Assembly (NCBI RefSeq): GCF_900104305.1
Contig: NZ_FNJC01000001.1
Location: 1,005,543-1,069,542 of the forward strand
Length of the DNA stretch: 64,000 bases
From: Filomicrobium insigne
Lineage (GTDB): Bacteria > Pseudomonadota > Alphaproteobacteria > Rhizobiales > Hyphomicrobiaceae
Direction: 5' to 3'
Shown here: positions 27,456 to 34,177 of the stretch, in pieces
Layout: each line of letters opens with the position of its first letter
Position numbering within the stretch: position 1 is the first letter of the stretch
The notes under the pieces: generated by a model
Seen by the model: only the letters and a program-made list of their open reading frames with translations
What the model was told of the DNA's origin: nothing
Database searches by the model: none
Position numbers and translations under genes: made by a program

Positions 27456-28412
27456 TCAGGATTTACGGGCGTCGGCAGCGGCCTTAATGGCATCGCGGGT
27501 CACGAGGATGTTTCGTGCCATGCGTTCTGACGCAGCGTCGATCATCTTGCCGTCGAGTGAAGCGGCGCCCTTGCCTTGCTCTTCGGCTTCTTTCAGAGCC
27601 ACGACAGTGCGTTCCGCCTTTTCGACTTCCTTCTCGGTTGGCGAGAAGATCTCATTGGCGAGCGTGATCTGAGATGGGTGGATTGCCCACTTGCCTTCGT
27701 AGCCCAGGGCAGCAGCACGACGTGCCGAGTCCTTGTAGCCTTCCGGATCGTCAATGCCGCCGAACGGACCGTCGATTGCACGCAGACCATAGGCGCGGCA
27801 TGCAACCAGCATACGGGTCAGCGAGGCGTGCCACTGGTCACCAGGATAGTCTGGGTTGAGACCACCGATCACAACCGTGCGCGAGCGCAGGCTGGCGGCA
27901 TAGTCGGCAACGCCGAAGTGTAATGCCTCCATGCGGTTGGGATATTGTGCGATGGCTTCAACGTTGGCCATGCCGAGCGAGGTTTCAATCAATGCCTCAA
28001 GACCAATACGGTTCTTGAAACCTTTGCCTTGCTCGATCTGCGAGACCATCGCGTCGACCATATAAAGGTCTGCGGGTACGCCGACCTTTGGAACCAACAG
28101 CGTGTCGACCTTTTCGCCGGCTTGCTCAACCACTTCGACGACGTCGCGATACATGTAGTGCGTATCAAGGCCATTGATGCGGACGGAAACGGTCTTTCCG
28201 GCGCCGCGCCAGTCGATGTCGTTAAGAGCCTGGATGACGTTGGCGCGCGCTTTGATCTTTTCTGGCGGAGCGACGGCGTCTTCAAGGTCCAAGAAGATGT
28301 AGTCGGCTTCGCTTTGCGCGGCCTTTTCGATCATTGAAGGGTTGGAGCCAGGCACGGCCAATTCACTACGGTGCAGGCGGGCTTTGCGCAGATTGTATAG
28401 CGTATGACTCAT
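27456..28412 (-). CDS. mcl: malyl-CoA/beta-methylmalyl-CoA lyase
   Basis: Splits L-malyl-CoA into acetyl-CoA and glyoxylate, the step that regenerates the serine-cycle acceptor. 318 aa, CitE/HpcH-like TIM barrel. Conserved motifs: [16 protein letters not shown] (metal and CoA site), [10 protein letters not shown], and the C-terminal [19 protein letters not shown]. It heads the tightly spaced set mcl, mtkA, mtkB, ppc, all on the minus strand. In Methylorubrum extorquens the lyase gene lies after ppc, so the order here differs. A hairpin at 28454-28486 lies in its leader. The same enzyme could also act in the ethylmalonyl-CoA pathway. Confidence 0.95.
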   Translation of the reverse strand: MSHTLYNLRKARLHRSELAVPGSNPSMIEKAAQSEADYIFLDLEDAVAPPEKIKARANVIQALNDIDWRGAGKTVSVRINGLDTHYMYRDVVEVVEQAGEKVDTLLVPKVGVPADLYMVDAMVSQIEQGKGFKNRIGLEALIETSLGMANVEAIAQYPNRMEALHFGVADYAASLRSRTVVIGGLNPDYPGDQWHASLTRMLVACRAYGLRAIDGPFGGIDDPEGYKDSARRAAALGYEGKWAIHPSQITLANEIFSPTEKEVEKAERTVVALKEAEEQGKGAASLDGKMIDAASERMARNILVTRDAIKAAADARKS

Positions 28413-28453
28413 AGGTGTTTGGTTTCCTCACGTTTTAGGCACGACTTCACCGT

Positions 28454-28486
28454 CCCTGCCCTGGGGTTTCTATCCCGGGGCAAGGG
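28454..28486 (-). other. strong hairpin in the mcl leader
   Basis: CCCT-GCCCTGGG (28454-28465) pairs with CCCGGGGC-A-AGGG (28474-28486): twelve pairs including one G-T, with a single bulged A. It sits between the upstream small gene (28554-28817) and the mcl start. There is no T run, so a stabiliser, attenuator or processing site is more likely than a plain terminator. Confidence 0.5.
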
Positions 28487-28553
28487 CCGCGCCGTTTGCA
28501 ACAACGCTTGTTATTCTGCCCGGCCTAATCAGGCTGGGCTATTGGCTTTTGGG

Positions 28554-28817
28554 TCAGCTTGCCAGCATTAGGCTAACCTGATCGCGGCTTGCAGCCGATT
28601 TCACTGCGATTTCGCGGAAGTGATCTGCCGCGGCACCTGTTCCCGAGCCAGGCTCAATCTTAACGCCGCGAGCGCGCAAAGTCATTTCCACGGCGCACCG
28701 CGCGCCGCCAGATATGTTTTTTTCCAAAGTGCTGAGATGTGAAGGCATGTCCTCCCGGCGGATGTCCATCGCGAGCCAAACCCGATCAGAAATGAACAGG
28801 TGCGGTTGGATAAGCAT
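28554..28817 (-). CDS. unrecognised small protein heading the serine-cycle cluster
   Basis: 87-aa protein of unknown family. The ATG at 28817 has GGGAGGA eight bases upstream, a strong site, and an upstream in-frame extension to 28883 lacks one. It contains no signal peptide or membrane segment. Composition is mixed, with an amphipathic start (MLIQPHLFISDRVWLAMDI), a middle GARCAVEMTLRARGVKIEPG and a helical end. It lies 141 bases upstream of mcl on the same strand and downstream of an operator-like inverted repeat, so it is probably the first gene of the transcription unit. I do not assign a function. Confidence 0.6.
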   Translation of the reverse strand: MLIQPHLFISDRVWLAMDIRREDMPSHLSTLEKNISGGARCAVEMTLRARGVKIEPGSGTGAAADHFREIAVKSAASRDQVSLMLAS

Positions 28818-28911
28818 CAGCCGTTTCCTCCCAGCTGGTTTCCGTACGTTGTCAGGGTTTTGTTGATTTTCGCGGAGTGCCACGAAGGGCAGGTCTGCTT
28901 ATCATTTATAT

Positions 28912-28950
28912 CGCGACTCTACTCGCACCTGCCGAAGATACGAGGTCGCG
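28912..28950 (-). promoter_or_regulatory. operator-like inverted repeat upstream of the serine-cycle unit
   Basis: CGCGAC (28912-28917) and GTCGCG (28945-28950) form an exact inverted repeat, extended inward by imperfect CTCG/CGAG pairing. On the minus strand a TATAAA-like -10 element lies just downstream (near 28903-28910), so the repeat covers the likely promoter of the 28554 gene and mcl. The cognate regulator is unknown; the LuxR-type gene next door is a candidate. Confidence 0.4.
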
Positions 28951-29022
28951 TTTCCCTAACGGTTATTAGTCGGCGCAGTCACTATCGGCGTTCGCTTGGA
29001 CGGCTGCAACACCCGGGCGGGC

Positions 29023-29055
29023 AAAAAAGCACCGCCGGTTGGCGACGCTTTTTTT
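29023..29055 (-). terminator. rho-independent terminator of the LuxR-type gene
   Basis: AAAAAAGC (29023-29030) pairs with GCTTTTTT (29047-29054); the inner CGCC and GGCG add four more pairs around a GGTT loop. On the minus strand the stem ends in a run of T. It lies 40 bases after the regulator's stop, separating it from the serine-cycle promoter. Confidence 0.85.
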
Positions 29056-29095
29056 GACCCATATGGGTGGTTTTCCACCTACTCGAACGGGTGGG

Positions 29096-29755
29096 TCAGC
29101 GCTCCGGATTCGACAACGATAGGGCCACCGCCATCGCACGGTTCTTGACGCCCAGCTTATCGTACAGGTTCTTGAGGTGATATTTGACGGTGTTCTGCGA
29201 GATGCCAATGCGACTTGCGATCTGTTCATTCGTTAGCCCGTTCGCCAGGGCACGCAGAAGTTCATGCTCGCGCGTGGTGAGCCCCTCAAGTGGATCATCA
29301 GACAGAGCGCCGATATCGACATAGGGCAGGCTCAAACGTCCTCGAGCAACACTGGCTAGCGTATCTAGCAAAACCGAGGGGTCTTCAGACTTTGATATGA
29401 ACCCCCAAGCGCCAAGCATTACAGCTTGACGCAGCACTGACGGATTGCTGTCGCCCGTATACACCACACAACGGATCGGCAGTTTACGGCGCCGCACGGC
29501 CCGAAGCACATCAGCTCCAGACATGTCGGGAAGTCCCCAGCCAATGACGCCGATCGTGGCTGGTTTCGTTTCGCAGCTGGCAAGAAAAGCATTACCGCCG
29601 CTGACAATCTCCGTCACTTGGAAGCGACCATCCTTGGCGATGTAATCACGAAGGCCGGCACGAACGACGGGATTTTTGTCGGCAATCAGCACGCATATCG
29701 GGTTTTCGCCACCAGCGGTGACATTCGGACCGGCTAGTGGGGCCACTTCATTCAT
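29096..29755 (-). CDS. LuxR/NarL-type response regulator lacking the phosphorylation aspartate
   Basis: 219-aa DNA-binding protein. Residues ~18-140 are a receiver domain and residues ~150-215 a LuxR-type HTH (LTTREHELLRALANGLTNEQ, then IASRIGISQNTVKYHLKNLY). Aligned to NarL, the phospho-acceptor position, four residues before the proline of GWGLPDMSG, is Gly72 instead of Asp, and the acidic pair is reduced to DK (ADKNP). The threonine (VVYTGD) and lysine (FISKSED) are kept. It therefore probably works without standard phosphorylation. No histidine kinase is adjacent. It sits immediately upstream of the serine-cycle unit, same strand, with its own terminator, and may regulate that unit. Confidence 0.9.
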   Translation of the reverse strand: MNEVAPLAGPNVTAGGENPICVLIADKNPVVRAGLRDYIAKDGRFQVTEIVSGGNAFLASCETKPATIGVIGWGLPDMSGADVLRAVRRRKLPIRCVVYTGDSNPSVLRQAVMLGAWGFISKSEDPSVLLDTLASVARGRLSLPYVDIGALSDDPLEGLTTREHELLRALANGLTNEQIASRIGISQNTVKYHLKNLYDKLGVKNRAMAVALSLSNPER

Positions 29756-30240
29756 ACACGCCGTTCCTTTGTCGACAGCTCGCCTTCTTCATTGAACCGC
29801 TTTTCCATCGTCACTTCGCCGCTCCCTGCGCTTCAACATTGGCCGTTGGACTTACCCGCTGCCAAGTTTCCTGGTTGAAGATGATCGAACTTGCTATCTC
29901 CCTCCAGGCAATACTGGGGCACTCGGAGGGCTGCGGCCTAAACCAGTGTATTAGGTTATAGGTAGAGATTGAACCTTTCCTGATGCGACACGCTCAACGG
30001 AAAGTTCATACTTCTCTTACCATAGTTCTGATTTTCAGAGGCTCTGTCCGGATCTCGTCGCGGTTGGGGGTAGCCTATTCCTCGTCAGCGTACATAAATG
30101 CCTGACGAGGTGGTGCGCCCACGGCATAAGATAAGGATTATCATTAGATCCTCGCTACTTATGTCATGCGTTACGTTCTTTTTTTATCATTAATATACGA
30201 GCTATCAGGACTGCTCAGGAACGAAGCAAAGGGCGCCAAC
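29756..30240. other. intergenic region with inverted repeats
   Basis: About 480 bases between the divergent regulator and PilZ genes. GAACCTTTCC (29970s) and GGAAAGTTC (29999-30007) form a near-perfect inverted repeat. A perfect 9-base one lies at 30080-30110. The A/T-rich stretch at 30170-30215 (TTACGT, then TATACG about 18 bases on) could be the PilZ-gene promoter. I see no gene here. Confidence 0.45.
30080..30110. promoter_or_regulatory. perfect 9-bp inverted repeat
   Basis: CCTCGTCAG (30080-30088) and CTGACGAGG (30102-30110) are exact reverse complements, separated by 13 bases. It lies upstream of the PilZ-domain gene and could be an operator or a transcript hairpin. No binding protein can be named. 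Confidence 0.4.
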
Positions 30241-30585
30241 TTGGGGAACTCAGACGGACGGGATGCTGGCCGATCCGCAGAGCGCCGAAGGTTCGGTAGG
30301 CGCTCGACGCTCAAACGCGCCACCATCGTTACTGAAGACGGTGTGCAGACGGCATGCTTTGTCGTCGATATTTCAGACAATGGCGCTCGCTTAAAACTTA
30401 GCAATCCCTCAAGTGTACCCGATAGGTTCGGCCTCATGATTGAGGCGGATGATTTCAGCGTTCGCTGCGCAGTCGTTCGGCGCGAAGACGCACATCTGGG
30501 AATTGAGTTCGTCGGATCGCCACGACGATTATCGTGGTTTCGCAATCGATCCCGCCTGTCTCAGCTCAATTTCGTTCTCGACTGA
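30241..30585 (+). CDS. PilZ domain-containing protein
   Basis: About 115 aa. PilZ domains bind cyclic di-GMP and change motility, adhesion or exopolysaccharide output. The N-terminal RRRFGRRSTLKRAT supplies the RxxxR-type arginines; VVDISDNGARLKL is the D/NxSxxG motif; the barrel ends with DAHLGIEFVGSP. I prefer the TTG at 30241, which follows AAAGGGCG at good distance; an in-frame ATG at 30166 would add 25 hydrophobic residues and lies in what looks like promoter sequence. No cyclase is near. It converges on the DUF1236-like gene. Confidence 0.85.
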   Translation: MGNSDGRDAGRSAERRRFGRRSTLKRATIVTEDGVQTACFVVDISDNGARLKLSNPSSVPDRFGLMIEADDFSVRCAVVRREDAHLGIEFVGSPRRLSWFRNRSRLSQLNFVLD

Positions 30586-30588
30586 GAG

Positions 30589-30620
30589 AAAAAAAGCGAG
30601 CCGACTGTCGCCGGCTCGCT
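30589..30620. terminator. bidirectional rho-independent terminator
   Basis: AGCGAGCCG (30595-30603) pairs with CGGCTCGCT (30612-30620); a run of A precedes it on the plus strand. On the minus strand the stem is followed by seven T, ideal for ending the 30640-31755 gene; it can also end the PilZ gene. Confidence 0.85.
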
Positions 30621-30639
30621 CCTCGGCATCATATATCTC

Positions 30640-31755
30640 TTAGTCCTGAATCAACACGACAACCTGATGGTCATTCGGATCTACAATTGCAATCTGGTCA
30701 TCGACGATAAAATAGCGGCAGGACCCTAATCGCGACACGCGCTTAAGGACCGGATCGGGAAACGTTCTCAGCTCAACGGAGGACGGAACGTCCCAACCGA
30801 TAGATACGCCTCCCACATTTACCTCATTACGCATTTGCACCGACCTCAGCAGATAGGCTCGGTCATCGGCACTCAGAGTAATGTCTTGCGAACAGCGACC
30901 CGAACCACCACCGCTTGCATAGGTGCGGTTGCCAGACGAGTCGATGACAGCCACAACGTCATAGGTATCCGGCTCTACGATGACATAGCGATCGTCCACG
31001 TAGACGTACTCATAGCCCCGGTACTCAGGAACGATGGCAACAACCGCCGTGGGGACCGGATAGTAGTGCCAGTCGCGCGGCATCTGTCGGCCGATCGAGA
31101 TATCGATGTCGACGTCAGTATGCTCCTTTACATCAGAGCGGTCGCGGAAGGCCGTGCGCACGCGGTCTTTCTTCTCACCCTGAAGCTTAACGTTTGCAGC
31201 CTTTTTTTCGCCGCGGTCAGACTTGGTGTCAGCGCGTTTCTCACCCTTGTCGGCTTTATCGTCGTCTTGTTTCTGGGCGCGACGCTCACTGTCATCATTT
31301 TTCTTCGACGCGCGTTTGCTATCGTCGCGATCAGCCTTTTCGTCCGAACGATCCGCTGATTTTCGTTCCGACTTGTCGTTGTCTTCCTTGGAGCTTGATC
31401 GCGCTTTTTCACGAGACTTGTCGTTGTCCGATGCGCTCTTCTCGGACGCTCGATCATCGTTTCTGCGGTTATCCGCCGAATCCTCGTCTTTCGATTGACG
31501 CTGCTTCGCTTGCTTCGAATCTTCGCGGTCCTTGCGCGATGAACTCTCGTCGGCGGCACGGCGACCTTTAGACTCTGACTGTCCTCGTTCAGCCCTCTCC
31601 GGGGCATTGCCACGCTCCGCACCACGTTCTTGTGCTTGGCTTCTTTGCTCTTGCGCTGGCCGCTCCTTGTTCTGTGCTGGCCCTTCCTGCGCATAGGCAG
31701 CACTCATGCCACCGAGCATCAGCACGGCTGATAACGCTATATGTACTGGTTTCAT
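30640..31755 (-). CDS. exported protein with a long charged region and DUF1236-like ends
   Basis: 371 aa from the ATG at 31755, which has AAGGAG seven bases upstream and starts a signal peptide (MKPVHIALSAVLMLGGMSAA, cleaved after AYA). Residues ~25-210 are low-complexity, made of K, D, S, R and E (DKSDRKSADRSDEKADRDDS-like), and probably disordered. The remaining part has two DUF1236-like units: GRQMPRDWHYYPVPTAVVAI to EPDTYDVVAVI, and VGWDVPSSVELRTFPDPV to DPNDHQVVVLI. DUF1236 proteins are exported rhizobial proteins of unknown function. Divergent from the secreted paralogue at 31995. Confidence 0.82.
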   Translation of the reverse strand: MKPVHIALSAVLMLGGMSAAYAQEGPAQNKERPAQEQRSQAQERGAERGNAPERAERGQSESKGRRAADESSSRKDREDSKQAKQRQSKDEDSADNRRNDDRASEKSASDNDKSREKARSSSKEDNDKSERKSADRSDEKADRDDSKRASKKNDDSERRAQKQDDDKADKGEKRADTKSDRGEKKAANVKLQGEKKDRVRTAFRDRSDVKEHTDVDIDISIGRQMPRDWHYYPVPTAVVAIVPEYRGYEYVYVDDRYVIVEPDTYDVVAVIDSSGNRTYASGGGSGRCSQDITLSADDRAYLLRSVQMRNEVNVGGVSIGWDVPSSVELRTFPDPVLKRVSRLGSCRYFIVDDQIAIVDPNDHQVVVLIQD

Positions 31756-31994
31756 GAAACATCTCCTTGGATTCGTTTCCATTTGATCGGAATTAAAAAG
31801 GGCTTCGCATATTTTTTTATGCGGGCCCCTCGCTTCACTTAATTCACTTCGAATGGCCGAGTTCCGCGAAATAGTAGTGCGTGCGCTGATGTTCACTTCG
31901 CCACGTAATTCCATGAAATAAATTGACAAATGAGAAGGAACATAACCCGCCAAACCGCGTTCCGTGAGGGGGTCGCAATCCAATGGAGGCGTAC

Positions 31995-32360
31995 ATGATA
32001 CGTTTTGGATTTAAGTCTGCGGCCGTGGCGGTCATCGCACTCATGGCGGCAATTTCAAGCGCAAAAGCACAAGGCGTTATTATCAACGATACTTACTACG
32101 ACAGCGATACGATTTACGATTACGGCAGGGATACACCACGAGATCCACCGACAACTGGACAAGGCGACGTCGCCAATGTGCCCCCAGCGGGCACGGGCTA
32201 TTCTGGGTACGTTGAGTACCCAGCTCCTTTGCCAGGAACACGTGTTTATGGCTGGGTTTCGCGAGGCCCTGCTCCTGGTTGTGGAGAATACCAGTATTGG
32301 AATGGCTCTCGCTGCCTAGACGCTCGCGTCGATCCCCCGAATCCAGGGGTCGCGGATTAA
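31995..32360 (+). CDS. small secreted protein, paralogue A
   Basis: 121-aa exported protein with a signal peptide (MIRFGFKSAAVAVIALMAAI, cleaved after AKA). The mature part begins with a tyrosine- and aspartate-rich stretch (DTYYDSDTIYDYG), has a proline-rich middle, and ends in GTRVYGWVSRGPAPGCGEYQ plus YWNGSRCLDARVDPP. The two cysteines of CGEYxYWxGxRCLDAR probably form a disulfide. GGAGG lies five bases before the ATG at 31995. The next gene (32630) is a paralogue with the same tail. Function unknown. Confidence 0.8.
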   Translation: MIRFGFKSAAVAVIALMAAISSAKAQGVIINDTYYDSDTIYDYGRDTPRDPPTTGQGDVANVPPAGTGYSGYVEYPAPLPGTRVYGWVSRGPAPGCGEYQYWNGSRCLDARVDPPNPGVAD

Positions 32361-32369
32361 TTTTTTTCT

Positions 32370-32398
32370 GGAGGCTGCGCGCTTCTTGTGCGGCCTCC
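32370..32398 (+). other. hairpin after paralogue A
   Basis: GGAGGC-T-GCGC (32370-32380) pairs with GTGC-G-GCCTCC (32388-32398) around a short loop, directly after paralogue A. A T run precedes rather than follows it, so it is not a textbook terminator on the plus strand. Confidence 0.45.
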
Positions 32399-32629
32399 GT
32401 ACAAACACGTCAGATTCTTTCGGTGCTATGGCGTACAACAACAGGCAACTTACATTCGTGCGCTGACGACGCATATCATCGCCCGAAGACCTGATTTGAA
32501 AAAAAACGTTGGGATTATTTTCTCATATTACATTCTTTTCCCATGCAGCCCTCGGAATAATAAAAGGGGCTTACGGAACAAAACATTAGCCGGGCACGTT
32601 AATCGCATCCGCACCAGTAGGAGGCGTAG

Positions 32630-32935
32630 ATGCGAAATACACTATTCAGTCCCATCGCAGCGGCAGCATTCGGTCTGGCGCTCACCGCAAGCGCAGCGAG
32701 TGCGCAAGATGCCATCGTTTATGACGCGTACGACGATTATCCTCCCCCTTACGAAATCGTCGAAGTTCCACCTCCCCCGCCAGCTGCCGTCGTCGAGGTT
32801 CCCGGCCCGGGTCCAACCCGCGTTTATGGCTGGGTAGCCGCGCGGCCTGCGAGCTGCGGCGAATACCATTATTGGGATGGCGCTCGGTGCCTCGACGCCC
32901 GTGAGGATCCGCCTGACACGGGGCCTCGCTGGTGA
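32630..32935 (+). CDS. small secreted protein, paralogue B
   Basis: 101-aa exported protein. Signal peptide MRNTLFSPIAAAAFGLALTA, cleaved after ASA; then a tyrosine/aspartate stretch (YDAYDDYPPPYE), a polyproline segment (EVPPPPPAAVVEVPGPG), and a tail nearly identical to paralogue A: TRVYGWV, CGEYHYWDGARCLDAREDPP. The ribosome site AGGAGG sits in the same short leader context as paralogue A (GGAGGCGTA before ATG), pointing to tandem duplication. Divergence of the middle with conservation of the tail suggests the tail is the functional part. Confidence 0.8.
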   Translation: MRNTLFSPIAAAAFGLALTASAASAQDAIVYDAYDDYPPPYEIVEVPPPPPAAVVEVPGPGPTRVYGWVAARPASCGEYHYWDGARCLDAREDPPDTGPRW

Positions 32936-32991
32936 TCGATCGGATTTTGAGTAGCGTGTGCGCCTAAGTCGCCAATTCATGCGCGAACACG

Positions 32992-34092
32992 CTACTTAAT
33001 CTTTTCTCGTTCGATGAGGGTACGTTTGCGTTCTACACCCCATCGGTATCCCGATAGGCTCCCATCCGTCCGCACAACGCGGTGACAGGGTATCGCCACC
33101 GCGACGTGGTTAGCTGCGCACGCGCCTGCGACCGCGCGTACGGCTTTGGGCTCTCCCATGCGCCCGGCGAGTTCCGCATAGCTGACCGTTTCACCGGGTG
33201 GTATCGCGCGCAATGCTTGCCAGACACGATGCTGAAAAGCAGTTCCGCGAACATCCAGCGGCAAATCCCATTCGGCATGAGGCGTCTCGACGAAGCCGAC
33301 GACGTGTGCGACGAGCTTTTCAAACTCTCTGTCCCCTCCGATCAGGCTTGCGTTCGGAAAGCGATCCTGCACCTCGCGTACGAGTTCGTTAGGATCATCA
33401 CCTAGGAAGATCGCGCATACTCCTTTGCCACTCGCAGCAACGAGGATCGCCCCGAGAGAGCATTGGGCCAATGCAAATTTAATCTCGGCGTTCGCTCCAC
33501 CGCCCCGGTAGTTCGTTGGGGTCATGCCCAGAATGTCTGTCGCCGTTGCATAGAAACGACCATTAGAGTTGTAGCCTGCATCGTAAATCGCTTCCGTCAC
33601 GCTCGTGCTCCTTCCCAACTTCTCACGGACCCGCTGCTGACGCGTTGCCGTGGCGTAGGCCTTGGGCGTAACGCCGACGATGGACTTGAACAGCCGATGA
33701 AAATGGAAGGGGCTTAGCCCGACCGCACGCGCCAGGTCATCCAGCTTTGGCACGACTTCAGCTTCCATGATCAAACGACAGGCTTCGGCAACCTTCGCCG
33801 CGTGTTGTGCGCCCGGCACCAACTCATTCGGCTTGCAACGCTTGCACGGCCGGTATCCCGCGGCTTCTGCCTCAGCGCACGTATCGTAGAACGTGACGTT
33901 CTCACGTTTGGGGCGGCGGGCGGCGCACGACGGCCGACAATAAATGCCGGTCGTCGCCACGGCGGTATAGAACTGGCCATCCGCTGTCTTGTCCTTCGCG
34001 ACCACGGATGCCCAGCGTTGGGCGTCTTGGGCCGCGCGTGCGGCATCATTCCTAGTACGGGTCCGGGGCATAGAAACAGCCTGAAAGTCCAT
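32992..34092 (-). CDS. ada: bifunctional Ada: methylphosphotriester/O6-methylguanine repair and transcription activator
   Basis: 366-aa adaptive-response protein. Residues ~30-95 are the Ada zinc domain (GIYCRPSCAARRPKRENV, YRPCKRCKP: four zinc cysteines, the first being the methyl acceptor). Residues ~100-195 are an AraC-type HTH (LDDLARAVGLSPFHFHRLF). The C-terminal ~165 residues are O6-methylguanine-DNA methyltransferase with the acceptor cysteine in AIPCHRVVRTDG. All parts look intact. The start may be the ATG at 34071 (MPRTRTRND) instead of 34092, since a weak AGG precedes the former. Likely self-regulated, as in the known Ada system. Confidence 0.96.
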   Translation of the reverse strand: MDFQAVSMPRTRTRNDAARAAQDAQRWASVVAKDKTADGQFYTAVATTGIYCRPSCAARRPKRENVTFYDTCAEAEAAGYRPCKRCKPNELVPGAQHAAKVAEACRLIMEAEVVPKLDDLARAVGLSPFHFHRLFKSIVGVTPKAYATATRQQRVREKLGRSTSVTEAIYDAGYNSNGRFYATATDILGMTPTNYRGGGANAEIKFALAQCSLGAILVAASGKGVCAIFLGDDPNELVREVQDRFPNASLIGGDREFEKLVAHVVGFVETPHAEWDLPLDVRGTAFQHRVWQALRAIPPGETVSYAELAGRMGEPKAVRAVAGACAANHVAVAIPCHRVVRTDGSLSGYRWGVERKRTLIEREKIK

Positions 34093-34177
34093 CGGTTCAG
34101 TTGCACTCTTGCGTGAAACTTAGTCCCGCGCCAACGACCACGCACCCCGATCCTTGCTTTCAAATCCAGAAGCGCCT

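Noticed and set aside
30640-31755. CRISPR-like or tandem DNA repeat in the charged region
   Set aside because: The repeats are of amino-acid composition (K, D, S, R codons), not regular DNA units with spacers.
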